Assembly (NCBI RefSeq): GCF_020165195.1
Contig: NZ_JAIUHR010000001.1
Span: 248,001 to 312,000, forward strand
Source: Mesorhizobium sp. CA14
GTDB taxonomy: Bacteria; Pseudomonadota; Alphaproteobacteria; Rhizobiales; Rhizobiaceae
Length of the DNA stretch: 64,000 nucleotides
Direction: 5' to 3'
A program made the position numbers and the translations under genes. The notes under the pieces are model-generated. The model had not been told where the DNA came from. It did not search any database and worked only from the letters and a program-made list of their open reading frames with translations. Positions 1-9,600 of the stretch are shown here, piece by piece. Every line of letters starts with the position of its first letter. The first letter of the stretch is position 1.

Positions 1-622
1 TCAAGATCGCCTTTTCGCTGGTCAGCGTCGTCAGGCCGGTAGCTGGCTCGGACCCGTGGCGGCCGTTCTGCGGACCAGGCTTCACCTCGGCGCCCTTGCC
101 GGCGTCGTAGAGATCGATGATCTCGGCCAGCCGCTCAGGCGTCAGATCCTCGAAAGTGTCCTTGAAGATCATGACCATCGGCGCGTTGACGCAGGCGCCA
201 AGGCATTCGACCTCCTCCCACGACAGCGTACCCTGGTCATTGGTGTGGAACTGGTCATGATGGATCTTCGACCGGCACACATCCATCAGCGCTTCCGAGC
301 CGCGCAGCATGCAGGGCGTGGTGCCGCAGACCTGGATATGGGCGCGGGTGCCGACCGGATTGAGCTGGTACTGCGTGTAGAAGGTCGCGACTTCGAGGCC
401 ACGGATGCGCGGCATGCCGAGCATGTCGGAGATCGTTTCGATCGCCGCCTTGGTGACCCAGCCTTCCTGCTCCTGCGCGATCATCAGCAGCGGGATGATG
501 GCCGACTGTTCGCGTCCCTTCGGGTATTTGGCGATCCACTGCTGGGCAGCCGCCGCGTTCGCCTCGCTGAAGGCGAAGGTGGCTGGCTGGAGGCTGGCTT
601 CTGCAAGACGGCGGACTGACAT
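1..622 (-). CDS. nuoE: NADH-quinone oxidoreductase subunit E (partial, runs off left edge)
   Basis: This is the 24-kDa subunit of respiratory complex I, which carries the N1a [2Fe-2S] cluster in the peripheral arm on the cytoplasmic side. About 207 codons are visible; the 3' end lies beyond base 1. The thioredoxin-like domain shows the expected cluster ligands: C99 and C104 in a CGTTPC segment, and C140 and C144 in an ECLGAC segment. The ATG at 620-622 directly abuts the TAA of nuoD (623-625), so translation is probably coupled. It is the fifth gene of a nuoA-B-C-D-E run. The C-terminal part cannot be judged, and some rhizobial NuoE proteins carry an extension there. Confidence 0.95.
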   Translation of the reverse strand, partial: MSVRRLAEASLQPATFAFSEANAAAAQQWIAKYPKGREQSAIIPLLMIAQEQEGWVTKAAIETISDMLGMPRIRGLEVATFYTQYQLNPVGTRAHIQVCGTTPCMLRGSEALMDVCRSKIHHDQFHTNDQGTLSWEEVECLGACVNAPMVMIFKDTFEDLTPERLAEIIDLYDAGKGAEVKPGPQNGRHGSEPATGLTTLTSEKAIL

Positions 623-1813
623 TTAGCGATCGACCTCACCAAACACGATGTCGAGGGAGCCAAGCACGGCGGTGACGTCGGCCAGCATGTGGCCGCGGCA
701 CAGGAAATCCATGGCTTGCAGATGCGCGAACCCAGGCGCGCGCAGCTTGCAGCGGTAGGGCTTATTGGTGCCGTCGGAGACCAGGTAGACGCCGAACTCG
801 CCTTTCGGCGCCTCGACGGCCGCATAGACTTCGCCGGCCGGCACGCGATAGCCCTCGGTATAGAGCTTGAAGTGATGGATCAGCGCTTCCATAGAGCGCT
901 TCATCGCGGCGCGCTTCGGCGGTACCACCTTGCCGTCGAGATTCGACACCGGGCCGGCGCTTTCCTTGCCGAGCAGAAGATCGACGCATTGGCGCATGAT
1001 CTTGGCCGACTGACGCATCTCTTCCATGCGCACAAGGTAACGGTCGAAGCAATCGCCGTTCTTGCCGATCGGAATGTCGAAATCCATCTCGGAATAGCAT
1101 TCATAGGGCTGCGATTTGCGCAGGTCCCAGGCGGCGCCCGAGCCGCGCACCATCACGCCCGAAAAGCCCCAGGCCCAGGCGTCGGCCAGCGACACAGTGC
1201 CGATATCGACATTGCGCTGCTTGAAGATGCGGTTGCCGGTCAAGAGCGCATCGAGATCGTCGATCGACTTCAGGAACGGGTCGATCCACTTGCCGATGTC
1301 CTCGACCAGCTTCTGCGGCAGGTCCTGGTGCACGCCGCCCGGCCGGAAATAGGCCGCATGCATGCGCGAGCCCGAGGCGCGCTCGTAGAACACCATCAGC
1401 TTTTCGCGTTCGACGAAGCCCCACAGCGGCGGCGTCAGCGCGCCGACATCCATCGCCTGGGTCGTTACATTCAAGATGTGCGACATGATGCGGCCCATCT
1501 CGGAATAGAGCACGCGGATCAGCTGGCCCCGCTTCGGGACCTCGACGCCGAGCAGGCGCTCGGCCGCGAGCGCGAAGGCATGCTCCTGGTTCATCGGCGC
1601 GCAATAGTCGAGCCGGTCGAGATAAGGCACGGCCTGCAGATAGGTCTTGGCCTCAATCAGCTTCTCGGTGCCGCGATGCAGCAGGCCGATATGTGGATCG
1701 ACGCGGTCGACCACCTCGCCGTCCAGCTCCAGCACCAGGCGCAAAACGCCATGCGCCGCAGGATGCTGCGGACCGAAGTTGATGTTGAAGTTGCGGACGG
1801 AGGTTTCAGCCAT
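623..1813 (-). CDS. nuoD: NADH-quinone oxidoreductase subunit D
   Basis: This is the 49-kDa subunit of complex I, at the interface of the peripheral and membrane arms where quinone is reduced. The 396-residue protein has the usual length for an unfused NuoD. It begins with the typical N-terminal block containing [15 protein letters not shown] (residues 10-24), which lines the quinone pocket, and shows the HRGTEKLIE segment shortly after. It lies 8 bp after nuoC and abuts nuoE. NuoC and NuoD are separate here, unlike the fused protein of Escherichia coli. A long plus-strand frame over the same bases is a codon-bias shadow. Confidence 0.97.
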   Translation of the reverse strand: MAETSVRNFNINFGPQHPAAHGVLRLVLELDGEVVDRVDPHIGLLHRGTEKLIEAKTYLQAVPYLDRLDYCAPMNQEHAFALAAERLLGVEVPKRGQLIRVLYSEMGRIMSHILNVTTQAMDVGALTPPLWGFVEREKLMVFYERASGSRMHAAYFRPGGVHQDLPQKLVEDIGKWIDPFLKSIDDLDALLTGNRIFKQRNVDIGTVSLADAWAWGFSGVMVRGSGAAWDLRKSQPYECYSEMDFDIPIGKNGDCFDRYLVRMEEMRQSAKIMRQCVDLLLGKESAGPVSNLDGKVVPPKRAAMKRSMEALIHHFKLYTEGYRVPAGEVYAAVEAPKGEFGVYLVSDGTNKPYRCKLRAPGFAHLQAMDFLCRGHMLADVTAVLGSLDIVFGEVDR

Positions 1814-1821
1814 GGGTCGCC

Positions 1822-2424
1822 CTACTGCTTCGCCTTCTCATCCCCCGGCAGGACGTAGTCCGTCCCTTCCCAAGGAGAAAGAAAATCGAAATTGCGGAAT
1901 TCCTGCTTGAGCTCGACCGGCTCGTAGATGACCCGCTTGGCCTCGTCGTCGTAGCGAACCTCGACGAAACCGGTCAGCGGGAAATCCTTGCGCAGCGGAT
2001 GCCCCTCAAAGCCGTAATCGGTGAGGATGCGGCGCAGGTCCGGATGGCCGGAGAACAGCACGCCGTAAAGGTCGTAGGTCTCGCGCTCGAACCAGTCGGC
2101 ACCGGGATAGACGCCGGTCAGCGACGGCACCAGCGTCTCCTCGTCGGCCTGGACCTTAAGGCGGACGCGCACATTCTGCTTCGGCGACAGAAGGTGATAG
2201 ACGACATCGAAGCGCTTGGCGCGCGAGGGATAGTCGGCGCCGCAAATGTCAATGATCGAGATGAACTGGCAGCGCGGATCGTCGCGCAGAAAGGTGGCCA
2301 CCTCGATGAGATTGCCCGGCTCGACCGGCACCGTCAGCTCGCCATAAGCAAGCACGGCTTCGCCGATGCGGCCGGAGAGCTTCTCGCCGAGATAGGTGGA
2401 GAGTTCGTTCAACGCCAGGGTCAT
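1822..2424 (-). CDS. nuoC: NADH-quinone oxidoreductase subunit C
   Basis: This is the 30-kDa subunit of complex I, a peripheral-arm protein that contacts NuoD. The start is placed at the ATG at 2422-2424, giving 200 residues that begin [12 protein letters not shown]. The open frame continues upstream to 2595, but that part lies inside nuoB and reads as low-complexity shadow sequence. The family signature region, with [20 protein letters not shown] (near residues 116-135), is present and is followed by the [15 protein letters not shown] block. It lies 4 bp downstream of the nuoB stop, consistent with one operon. Confidence 0.96.
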   Translation of the reverse strand: MTLALNELSTYLGEKLSGRIGEAVLAYGELTVPVEPGNLIEVATFLRDDPRCQFISIIDICGADYPSRAKRFDVVYHLLSPKQNVRVRLKVQADEETLVPSLTGVYPGADWFERETYDLYGVLFSGHPDLRRILTDYGFEGHPLRKDFPLTGFVEVRYDDEAKRVIYEPVELKQEFRNFDFLSPWEGTDYVLPGDEKAKQ

Positions 2425-2428
2425 CGGC

Positions 2429-3010
2429 TCACCGCTCGATCGTGCCGGTGCGGCGGATCTTCTTCTGCAGAAGGAGAATGCCGTAGAGCAGCGCTTCCGC
2501 GCTCGGTGGGCAGCCGGGCACATAGATGTCGACGGGCACGACGCGGTCGCAGCCGCGCACCACCGAATAGGAATAATGGTAGTAGCCGCCGCCATTGGCG
2601 CAGGAGCCCATCGAGATGACGTAGCGCGGCTCCGGCATCTGGTCGTAGACCTTGCGCAGCGCCGGCGCCATCTTGTTGGTCAGCGTGCCGGCGACGATCA
2701 TGATGTCGGACTGGCGCGGCGACGCGCGCGGCGCGACGCCGAAACGCTCCGAGTCATAGCGCGGCATCGAGGTGTGGATCATTTCGACCGCGCAGCAGGC
2801 GAGGCCGAAGGTCATGAACATCAGCGAGCCGCTGCGCGCCCAAGTGATCAGCGCTTCGGTCGAGGTGACGAGAAAACCCTTGTCGGCCAGCTCGTTGTTG
2901 ATTTCGAGGAAGAAGGGATCGTCCTCCCCCACCGGCCTTCCGGTGTTGGGGTCGATGATACCCTTGGGCTTCGGCGCGACGAGGGTGCCTGAACTGTCGT
3001 TCAATCCCAT
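2429..3010 (-). CDS. nuoB: NADH-quinone oxidoreductase subunit B
   Basis: This is the PSST subunit of complex I, which holds the terminal [4Fe-4S] cluster N2 that donates electrons to quinone. The ATG at 3008-3010 is chosen because an AGGAG motif precedes it by about 7 bases and the protein then begins [10 protein letters not shown] (193 residues). A start at 3031 would be inside nuoA and has no such site. Cluster ligands are visible as the adjacent pair in GLACCAVEM, the cysteine in [10 protein letters not shown] and the one in [11 protein letters not shown]. The start overlaps the nuoA stop by 10 bp. Confidence 0.96.
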   Translation of the reverse strand: MGLNDSSGTLVAPKPKGIIDPNTGRPVGEDDPFFLEINNELADKGFLVTSTEALITWARSGSLMFMTFGLACCAVEMIHTSMPRYDSERFGVAPRASPRQSDIMIVAGTLTNKMAPALRKVYDQMPEPRYVISMGSCANGGGYYHYSYSVVRGCDRVVPVDIYVPGCPPSAEALLYGILLLQKKIRRTGTIER

Positions 3011-3366
3011 TCCAGCGCTCCTTTTTTCCATTCATAGGCAAAACCGATGGTCAGCACCGCCAGGAACACCATCATCGACCAGAAGCCGAGCATGCCGAGC
3101 TTCGAGAAGGAAACCGCCCACGGGAACAGGAAGGCGACCTCGAGATCGAAGATGATGAACAGGATCGATACCAGATAGAAGCGGATGTCGAACTTCATGC
3201 GGGCGTCGTCGAACGAGTTGAACCCGCATTCATAGGCGGAAAGCTTTTCCGGGTCGGGATTGCGGTAGGCCACAAGGAACGGAGCAACGATGAGCGCCAG
3301 ACCGACGATCATCGCCACGGCGATGAACAGCACGATAGGCAGGTACGAACTTAGGAGTACGCTCAT
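3001..3366 (-). CDS. nuoA: NADH-quinone oxidoreductase subunit A
   Basis: This small membrane subunit of complex I has 121 residues and three predicted membrane helices (about residues 8-30, 63-85 and 90-112). It contains the family hallmark [12 protein letters not shown] in the loop after the first helix; the conserved Cys and acidic residues lie near the quinone cavity. It is the first gene of the visible nuo run, so the operon promoter should lie in 3367-3699. The 3' end overlaps the nuoB start by 10 bp. Confidence 0.96.
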   Translation of the reverse strand: MSVLLSSYLPIVLFIAVAMIVGLALIVAPFLVAYRNPDPEKLSAYECGFNSFDDARMKFDIRFYLVSILFIIFDLEVAFLFPWAVSFSKLGMLGFWSMMVFLAVLTIGFAYEWKKGALEWD

Positions 3367-3699
3367 GCGGCGACTTTCCTTCGGCGGGGGCAGTTCATTT
3401 TGATTACAGCAACGAACTCTAATGCGGAAGCGTGACAGATTAACCGCTGAACCGTTTTAAGGGGCCCATGCTGCAACGCGGCGAGGGTTAGCGCAGCGGT
3501 TTCGGTGACGCAAGTCAAACCTTATTCAAATCGCGGCCTTGGACGGCTTATCGGAAGAAACTGGTCCGATCCGCTCCTGTTTGATTTCCTTCGCTTTTTA
3601 CTCCACTTTTTTCTCCTGACATATCTCCCGCCATTTGCCTGCTAGCATTGCCGGAATCACGGCTGAAGATCCAACGGACGATCGGGGCAAGGACACCTG
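3367..3699. other. divergent intergenic region between nuoA and ycaQ-like gene
   Basis: This is 333 bp without a gene. It must hold the minus-strand promoter of the nuo operon and the plus-strand promoter of the glycosylase gene. It is locally more AT-rich than its neighbours, especially at 3580-3620. I see no strong inverted repeat, RNA or clear -35/-10 pair that I could defend. Confidence 0.5.
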
Positions 3700-4899
3700 A
3701 TGAAGGACAAGATTTCGCTGGCCATGGCGAGGCGCATTGCGCTGGGCGCGCAAGGGTTCAACGACCCTCGCCCCGCAGGAGTTCCGGATCGCCGGCACCT
3801 TGCCCGGGTGCTTTCGCGAACCGGCCTTCTGCAGATCGATTCCGTGAGCGCGGTGGTGCGGGCGCATTATATGCCGCTCTATTCGCGCCTCGGCCCCTAC
3901 CCGCTTACGCTGCTCGACAATGCCGCGGTCACCCGCAAGCGCGCCGTATTCGAATACTGGGCGCATGAGGCGTCGTTCCTGCCCGTCGAGACCTATCCTT
4001 TGATGCGCTGGCGCATGCAGCGCGCCGAACAGGGCGACGAGATGTATCTCGGCCTGGCGAAATGGGGCCGTGAACGCAAGGAAATGATCGACGAGATATA
4101 TAGAGAGGTTGCCGATCGCGGTCCGATCGCCGCCTCCGATATCGAGGGCCACAAGGGCAATGGCGGCTGGTGGGGCTGGAGCGAGGCCAAGCACGCGTTC
4201 GAATGGCTTTTCTGGGCCGGACGCATCACCACCGCCTACCGCCGCGGCTTCGAACGCTATTATGACCTGCCCGAGCGCGTTTTGCCGCAGGCGGTGCTCG
4301 ACCTTCCCGTTCCCTCGGTCGAGGACGCGCATCGCGAATTGCTGCGCATTTCCGCCCGCGCCCATGGCATCGCCACCTATGGCGACCTTCGCGACTATTT
4401 TCGTCTCGCGCCGGGCGACACGAAGGATCGCATCGAGGACCTGGTTGAGGCGGGGGAACTGCTGCCGGTGAAGGTCGAAGGCTGGGACAAGACCGCCTAT
4501 CTCCACAAGGAAGCCCGTTTCCCGCGCCGGATAGAGGCGCGCGCCCTGCTCGCCCCCTTCGATCCCGTCGTCTTCGAACGCACCAGGACGGAAAAGCTCT
4601 TCGATTTCCGCTACCGCATCGAGATCTACACGCCGGCCGAGAAACGCCAATATGGCTACTACGTGCTGCCCTTCCTGCTCGGCGATCGTATCGTCGCCCG
4701 CGTCGATCTGAGAGCTGACCGCCCGGCCAGCGTCTTGCGCGTCCACGCCGCCTACGCCGAGGCCGGCGCCCCGCCCGAAACGGCCGCCCAACTCTTCGAT
4801 GAGTTGAAGCAGATGCAGGGTTGGCTCGGCCTGGAGTCGATCGAAGTGACGCCGGCCGGCGATCTCGGACCGGCGCTGGCCGACATCACGGTGTCGTAG
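3700..4899 (+). CDS. YcaQ/AlkZ-family winged-helix DNA glycosylase
   Basis: The 399-residue protein belongs to the HTH_42 (DUF1006) superfamily of tandem winged-helix proteins. Known members remove alkylated bases or unhook interstrand crosslinks from DNA. The N-terminal segment shows LLQIDSVSAV with Q45-I46-D47, which matches the catalytic Q-x-D motif reported for the YcaQ branch rather than the Q-x-Q of AlkZ. Later family blocks include a tryptophan-rich stretch near residues 151-155 (GGWWGWSE) and PFDPVVFERTRTEKLF near 287-302. It stands alone, divergent from nuoA and upstream of the cobalamin riboswitch. The antisense frame at 3598-4791 is a shadow. The family assignment is good; the exact substrate is inferred. 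Confidence 0.85.
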   Translation: MKDKISLAMARRIALGAQGFNDPRPAGVPDRRHLARVLSRTGLLQIDSVSAVVRAHYMPLYSRLGPYPLTLLDNAAVTRKRAVFEYWAHEASFLPVETYPLMRWRMQRAEQGDEMYLGLAKWGRERKEMIDEIYREVADRGPIAASDIEGHKGNGGWWGWSEAKHAFEWLFWAGRITTAYRRGFERYYDLPERVLPQAVLDLPVPSVEDAHRELLRISARAHGIATYGDLRDYFRLAPGDTKDRIEDLVEAGELLPVKVEGWDKTAYLHKEARFPRRIEARALLAPFDPVVFERTRTEKLFDFRYRIEIYTPAEKRQYGYYVLPFLLGDRIVARVDLRADRPASVLRVHAAYAEAGAPPETAAQLFDELKQMQGWLGLESIEVTPAGDLGPALADITVS

Positions 4900-4934
4900 C
4901 TGCGCGTTGACAGGGACCTAGCCGTAAGCCTAAA

Positions 4935-5126
4935 TCCTGACCCAGACGGTCTTCTCCCGGCAAAGGGAGGAGCCAAGAGGGAATGCGGTGCGGGCCAACA
5001 CCCAAATCCGCGGCTGTCCCCGCAACTGTAAGCGACGAGCCTCTGCCGAAAACCACTGGGATGTTCCCGGGAAGGCGGCATTCAGGGCGACGACCCGCGA
5101 GCCAGGAGACCTGCCGTCTGAGACTT
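4935..5126 (+). ncRNA. adenosylcobalamin riboswitch
   Basis: The leader between the glycosylase gene and the cob operon contains the conserved blocks of the cobalamin riboswitch in order: AGAGGGAA at about 4975, a GCGGCTGTCCCCGCAACTGT block at 5009-5028, and the B12 box AGCCAGGAGACCTGCC at 5100-5115. It lies on the same strand as and directly upstream of the DUF1636-cobW-cobN genes, so it should repress them when cobalamin is abundant. A hairpin with GCCCGG/CCGGGC arms at 5140-5159 sits just before the AAGGAG ribosome site (5160-5165) and may be part of the expression platform. That last point is inference. Confidence 0.93.
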
Positions 5127-5166
5127 TAAGTATCCGAATGCCCGGCGGGTTTTCCGGGCAAGGAGC

Positions 5167-5598
5167 ATGGTTTTGGATCGCAACGGCAGTTTCCCGGCAA
5201 ACAGTGCGGACATTCCGTCCGAGCCCGATGCTTTGGCCGGCGTCACCGTCATCGTCTGCTCCTCCTGCCGCGACGAGACCGGCTCGGATGCGCATCCGCG
5301 CGCGGGCACGCTGCTTGCCGAAGACACGCGTCGGGCTGCTTGCGGCGAAAAGATCGACATCCGTACCGTCGAATGCCTCGGCAACTGCAAGCGCCGGCTG
5401 AGCGCCGCGCTGCTGCGCGACGGCTGCTGGAGCTACGTCTTCGGCGATCTGAATACGACCAGCGGCGCCGATCTCATCGCCGGCGCAAAGCTCTTCGCCG
5501 CCTCGACCGATGGTCTCATCCCCTGGCGCGGCCGGCCCGATTCCCTCAAGCGCGGCCTGGTTGCCCGCATCCCTCCTCTCGACATGCTGAAGGACTGA
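5167..5598 (+). CDS. DUF1636 cysteine-rich metal-binding protein of the cob operon
   Basis: This small protein of 143 residues is the first gene behind the B12 riboswitch. It has a thioredoxin-like [2Fe-2S] ferredoxin pattern: C31 and C34 in VCSSC, C59, and C70 and C74 in ECLGNC, which resembles the arrangement in NuoE-like domains. Members of the DUF1636 family commonly sit next to cobW in alphaproteobacteria; no biochemical function is established to my knowledge. The ATG at 5167 has a strong AAGGAG site. It ends two bases before the cobW ATG. A role in cobalt handling for CobN, or in redox chemistry of the pathway, is inferred from position only. Confidence 0.8.
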   Translation: MVLDRNGSFPANSADIPSEPDALAGVTVIVCSSCRDETGSDAHPRAGTLLAEDTRRAACGEKIDIRTVECLGNCKRRLSAALLRDGCWSYVFGDLNTTSGADLIAGAKLFAASTDGLIPWRGRPDSLKRGLVARIPPLDMLKD

Positions 5599-5600
5599 CC

Positions 5601-6638
5601 ATGAACGCATCCGTTTCCCGTGTTCCCTGCACCGTCGTCACCGGCTTCCTCGGCGCCGGCAAGACGACCCTGATCCGCAACCTGCTCGAAAACGCCAAGG
5701 GCAAGCGGCTGGCGATCATCGTCAACGAGTTCGGTGATGTCGGCATCGACGGCGAGATCCTGAAAGGCTGCGGCGTCGACTCATGCCCGGAGGAAAACAT
5801 CGTCGAGCTCGCCAATGGCTGCATCTGCTGCACCGTCGCCGACGATTTCGTGCCGGCGCTCGACCAGATCCTGTCGCTCAACCCCAAGGTCGATCACATC
5901 CTGATCGAGACCTCCGGCCTCGCTCTGCCGAAGCCGCTGGTGCAGGCGTTCCAGTGGCCAAGCGTGAAGAGCCGCGTCACCGTCGATGGCGTCATTGCCG
6001 TGGTCGACGGTCCGGCGCTGGCCGACGGCCGTGTCGCTTCCGATATGGATGCCCTGCAGGCGCAGCGTGCGGCGGACGATTCCCTCGACCATGACGATCC
6101 GGTCGAAGAGGTGTTCGAGGACCAGATCGCCTGCGCCGACCTGATCATCCTGTCGAAAAGCGACCTGATGGATGCGGCAGGCTCCGCCCATGCCAACGCC
6201 GTCATCGGCGAGCATGTCGCGCGCGCCGTCAAGGTCGTGCCGACAGCGCAGGGCAAGGTCGATCCGTCCGTGCTGCTCGGCCTCGGCCTTGCGGTGGAGG
6301 ACGACATCGAGAACCGCAAGACCCATCACGACGACGAGCTCGACCACGAGCACGACGATTTCGATTCCTTCGTCCTCGACATTCCGTCGATCGCCAATCC
6401 CGACGAGCTGGCCAAGCGCGTCGCCCTTGCCGCCGAGCAGGAAAACGTGCTGCGCGTCAAAGGTTTCGTCGAGGTCGGCGGCAAGCCGATGCGGCTCCTG
6501 CTGCAGGCCGTCGGCCCGCGCGTGAACCACTATTACGACCGCGCCTGGACGGCCGAGGACGATCGCCGCTCGCGGCTCGTCGTCATCGGCCTCAAGGGGC
6601 TGAACCGCCCGGCAATCGAGCGTATCCTCGCCGGCTGA
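5601..6638 (+). CDS. cobW: CobW G3E-family GTPase, cobalt metallochaperone
   Basis: CobW is a GTP-dependent metallochaperone thought to deliver cobalt to the cobaltochelatase. The start at ATG 5601 gives 345 residues; the frame is open further upstream but that part overlaps the DUF1636 gene. The Walker A motif GFLGAGKTT is at residues 15-23, and the G3E metal motif appears as NGCICCT at about residues 72-78. A histidine- and aspartate-rich loop near residues 241-256 (HHDDELDHEHDDFD) is typical for metal-handling members. It lies between the riboswitch-proximal DUF1636 gene and cobN, so it is expected to be B12-repressed. Confidence 0.95.
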   Translation: MNASVSRVPCTVVTGFLGAGKTTLIRNLLENAKGKRLAIIVNEFGDVGIDGEILKGCGVDSCPEENIVELANGCICCTVADDFVPALDQILSLNPKVDHILIETSGLALPKPLVQAFQWPSVKSRVTVDGVIAVVDGPALADGRVASDMDALQAQRAADDSLDHDDPVEEVFEDQIACADLIILSKSDLMDAAGSAHANAVIGEHVARAVKVVPTAQGKVDPSVLLGLGLAVEDDIENRKTHHDDELDHEHDDFDSFVLDIPSIANPDELAKRVALAAEQENVLRVKGFVEVGGKPMRLLLQAVGPRVNHYYDRAWTAEDDRRSRLVVIGLKGLNRPAIERILAG

Positions 6639-6650
6639 CACCAAAAAGCG

Positions 6651-9600
6651 ATGCACATCCTCGCCACCACATCCGCTTCGCTCGACGATCTCGCCGAGCC
6701 GATCGACCTCAGGCAGACGCCTGCGGATGTCGTGGCCCTGTCCTTCACCGACAGCGATCTCGCCGGCCTGGCCACCGCCTGGAAGGCGGATGCGGCGCGG
6801 CTGCCCTCGATGCGGCTTGCGGCGCTCCGCGACCTTCGCCACCCGATGTCGGTGGACCTGTGGATCGACAGCGTCGCCCGCCACGCCCGGGTCATCCTCG
6901 TCCGCGTCCTCGGCGGCTATGACTGGTGGCGCTATGGCTGTGACCAGCTCGCGGCGGTGGCGCGCGAACGCGGTATCAAGCTGGCGTTGCTGCCCGGCGA
7001 AAGCCATGACGAGGACCTGCGGCTGATCGAAGGCTCGACCCTGCCGCGCGCCGAGCTCGACGCCCTGCTCGGCTATTTCCGCGAAGGCGGCCCGGCCAAT
7101 ATGGGCGCGCTGGTGCAAAGGCTGGCAAGGCTTGCCGGGTCGGATGCGGCCGTGACCGAGTCGGTGAGCGTGCCGAAGGCGGGGTATTATCAGCCGGGAG
7201 TTGGTGTCGTCGAGAAGCCGAACCTTTTTAAGGTCGGCGTTCCTTCGCACCCCCCTCTGTCCTGCCGGACATCTCCCCCTCAAGGGGGGAGATCAGCCGT
7301 CACCGGCTCCGGCGCCTCTTCTGCTAGCTCAACAATAGAACACTTTGCAGCCTCCGCGATTGGCGAAACCATCGACGGCAGCTCAATCTCCCCCCTTGCG
7401 GGGGAGATGTCCGGCAGGACAGAGGGGGGTGTGACGGAACTCGACGCTGGCAACCTCAGCACTCCGATCATCCCCATCCTCTTCTACCGCTCGATGCTGC
7501 TTGCTGCCGACGTGGCACCGATCGACGTGTTGGCCGACGCACTACGCTTGCAGGGCATGACACCCGTACCGATCTTCGTCTCCAGCCTCAAAGATCCGGC
7601 ATCGCTGGCCTTCGTCGAGAATGCCATCGCAATATTGAATCCCGCCGCCATCGTCACCGCCACGGCCTTTGCAAGCGGCGCGGAACCTGGCGCCGAGACC
7701 CTGTTCGACCGCGCCGGCGTGCCCGTCTTCCAGGTCATCGTCGCCACGACGAGGCGCGAGGTCTGGGAAAAGAACCAGCGCGGCCTGGCGCCCGCCGACC
7801 TTGCCATGCATGTCGTGCTGCCCGAGCTCGACGGCCGCATCCTGGCCGGAGCGATCTCCTTCAAGGGTGAGGTCGAGACCGATCCAGCGCTGGCCTTCCG
7901 AGCCTTCGCCAACCGGCCCGAGCCGGACCGCGTCGCGCAGGTGGCCAAGCGGATCGCTGCGTTCATCCGCCTGCAGCGGACGGAGCGGGCAAAGCGCAAG
8001 CTGGCGATCCTGATCCCGGACTATCCGAGCGCGCCAGGGCGAACTGGTTACGCCGTTGGGCTTGATGTGCCCTCCAGTGTGCTTGCGATGTTGCATGACC
8101 TGAAGGAACAGGGCTATGCGGTTGAGGGGATTCGGCAATCGCCGCGCGAACTGCTCGATGCGCTGGAGGTGGGTGGGCACGGGTTAACTCTAGAAGACTA
8201 CTTGCGCTCGTCCACGGAACTGCCGGGAGACGCGCGTGATGCAGTCAGGGCTGCCTGGGGCAGCGCGGAAGACCAGATAGGTCTGCGCGAGGCCCCCCTC
8301 TCTGTCCTGCCGGACATCTCCCCCTCTAGGGGGGAGATTATTCCTTCACCTCGGCTTTCGCCAATTTCCGGCCTAGCAAGGGGAAAGCCGGCGCCCCAAC
8401 CGCCAATCTCCCCCCTAGAGGGGGAGATGTCCGGCAGGACAGAGGGGGGCGCGACAGAACGCCTGCCTTCGCGGCTAGCGGGCGAAACAACCTTCCCCTT
8501 CCGCGCCGCGACCTTCGGCAACATCACCGTGGCGCTCGCCCCCGACCGCGGCCGTTCCGCCGACCGCCGAGCCGACTATCACGACCCGACGCTGCCCCCG
8601 CGCCATGAGCTGATCGCTTTCGGCCTGTGGCTGCAGAAATCGCTCGGCGTGAATGCCGTTGTCCATGTCGGCGCGCATGGCACGCTCGAATGGCTGCCGG
8701 GCAAGACGGTGGCCCTCTCCGAAACCTGCTTCCCCGAGATCGTCACCGGATCGCTGCCCGTCATCTATCCCTTCATCGTCTCCAATCCGGGCGAGGCGGC
8801 GCAGGCCAAACGCCGCATTTCGGCGGTCACCCTCGGCCATCTGCCGCCGCCGCTGACCGGCGCCGGCCTGGACGAGGCGCAACAGAAACTCGAGCGGTTG
8901 GTCGACGAATATGCTCAGGCCGACGGCCTCGACCGCCGCCGCCGTGACCAGCTTGCAAAGCTGATCGTCGAGACCGCGCAGAAGACTGGCCTCGCTTCTG
9001 AAGCGGGCGTGGCCAAGGCCGATCAACCCGACGAGGCGCTGCGCCGCATCGACGCGTGGCTTTGCGATCTCAAGGATTTCGCCGTCAAGGACGGGCTGCA
9101 CGTCTATGGCCGCGCGCCGGAACACGAAACCGATCCGCTGCGCCGGCAAAGCGCGGAGGATGAACGGACAGCCCTCCTCGCCGCGCTCGACGGCCATCAC
9201 ATCAAGCCCGGGCCGGCTGGCGCGCCAGCGCGCGGCCGCTCCGACGTGCTGCCCACCGGCCGCAACCTCTTCACCTCCGATCCGCGAACCATGCCGACAC
9301 CGACCGCCTATGACCTCGGCCAGGCAGCGGCGGAGGAAGTCGTGCGCAGCTATATGCAGAGCCATGGCGACTGGCCGCGCTCGCTGGTCATCGACCTTTG
9401 GGGCTCGGCCTCTTTGCGCACCGGCGGCGAGGAGATCGCGCAAGGCCTGGCGCTGATGGGCTGCCGGCCGCAATGGGATGGCGCCACCGGTCGCGTCACC
9501 GGCATCGAGGTGCTGCCGCCGGCTTCGCTCGGCCGCCCGCGCGTCGATGTCACCTGGCGCATTTCCGGCCTGTTCCGCGACATGTTCCCCACCCAGATCG

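Noticed and set aside
3598..4791. 397-codon minus-strand frame opposite the YcaQ-like gene
   Set aside because: It has no recognisable domain and low-complexity composition; the plus-strand gene carries clear family motifs.
5781..7283. 500-codon minus-strand frame opposite cobW and the start of cobN
   Set aside because: Shadow of high-GC codon bias; both plus-strand genes are certain.
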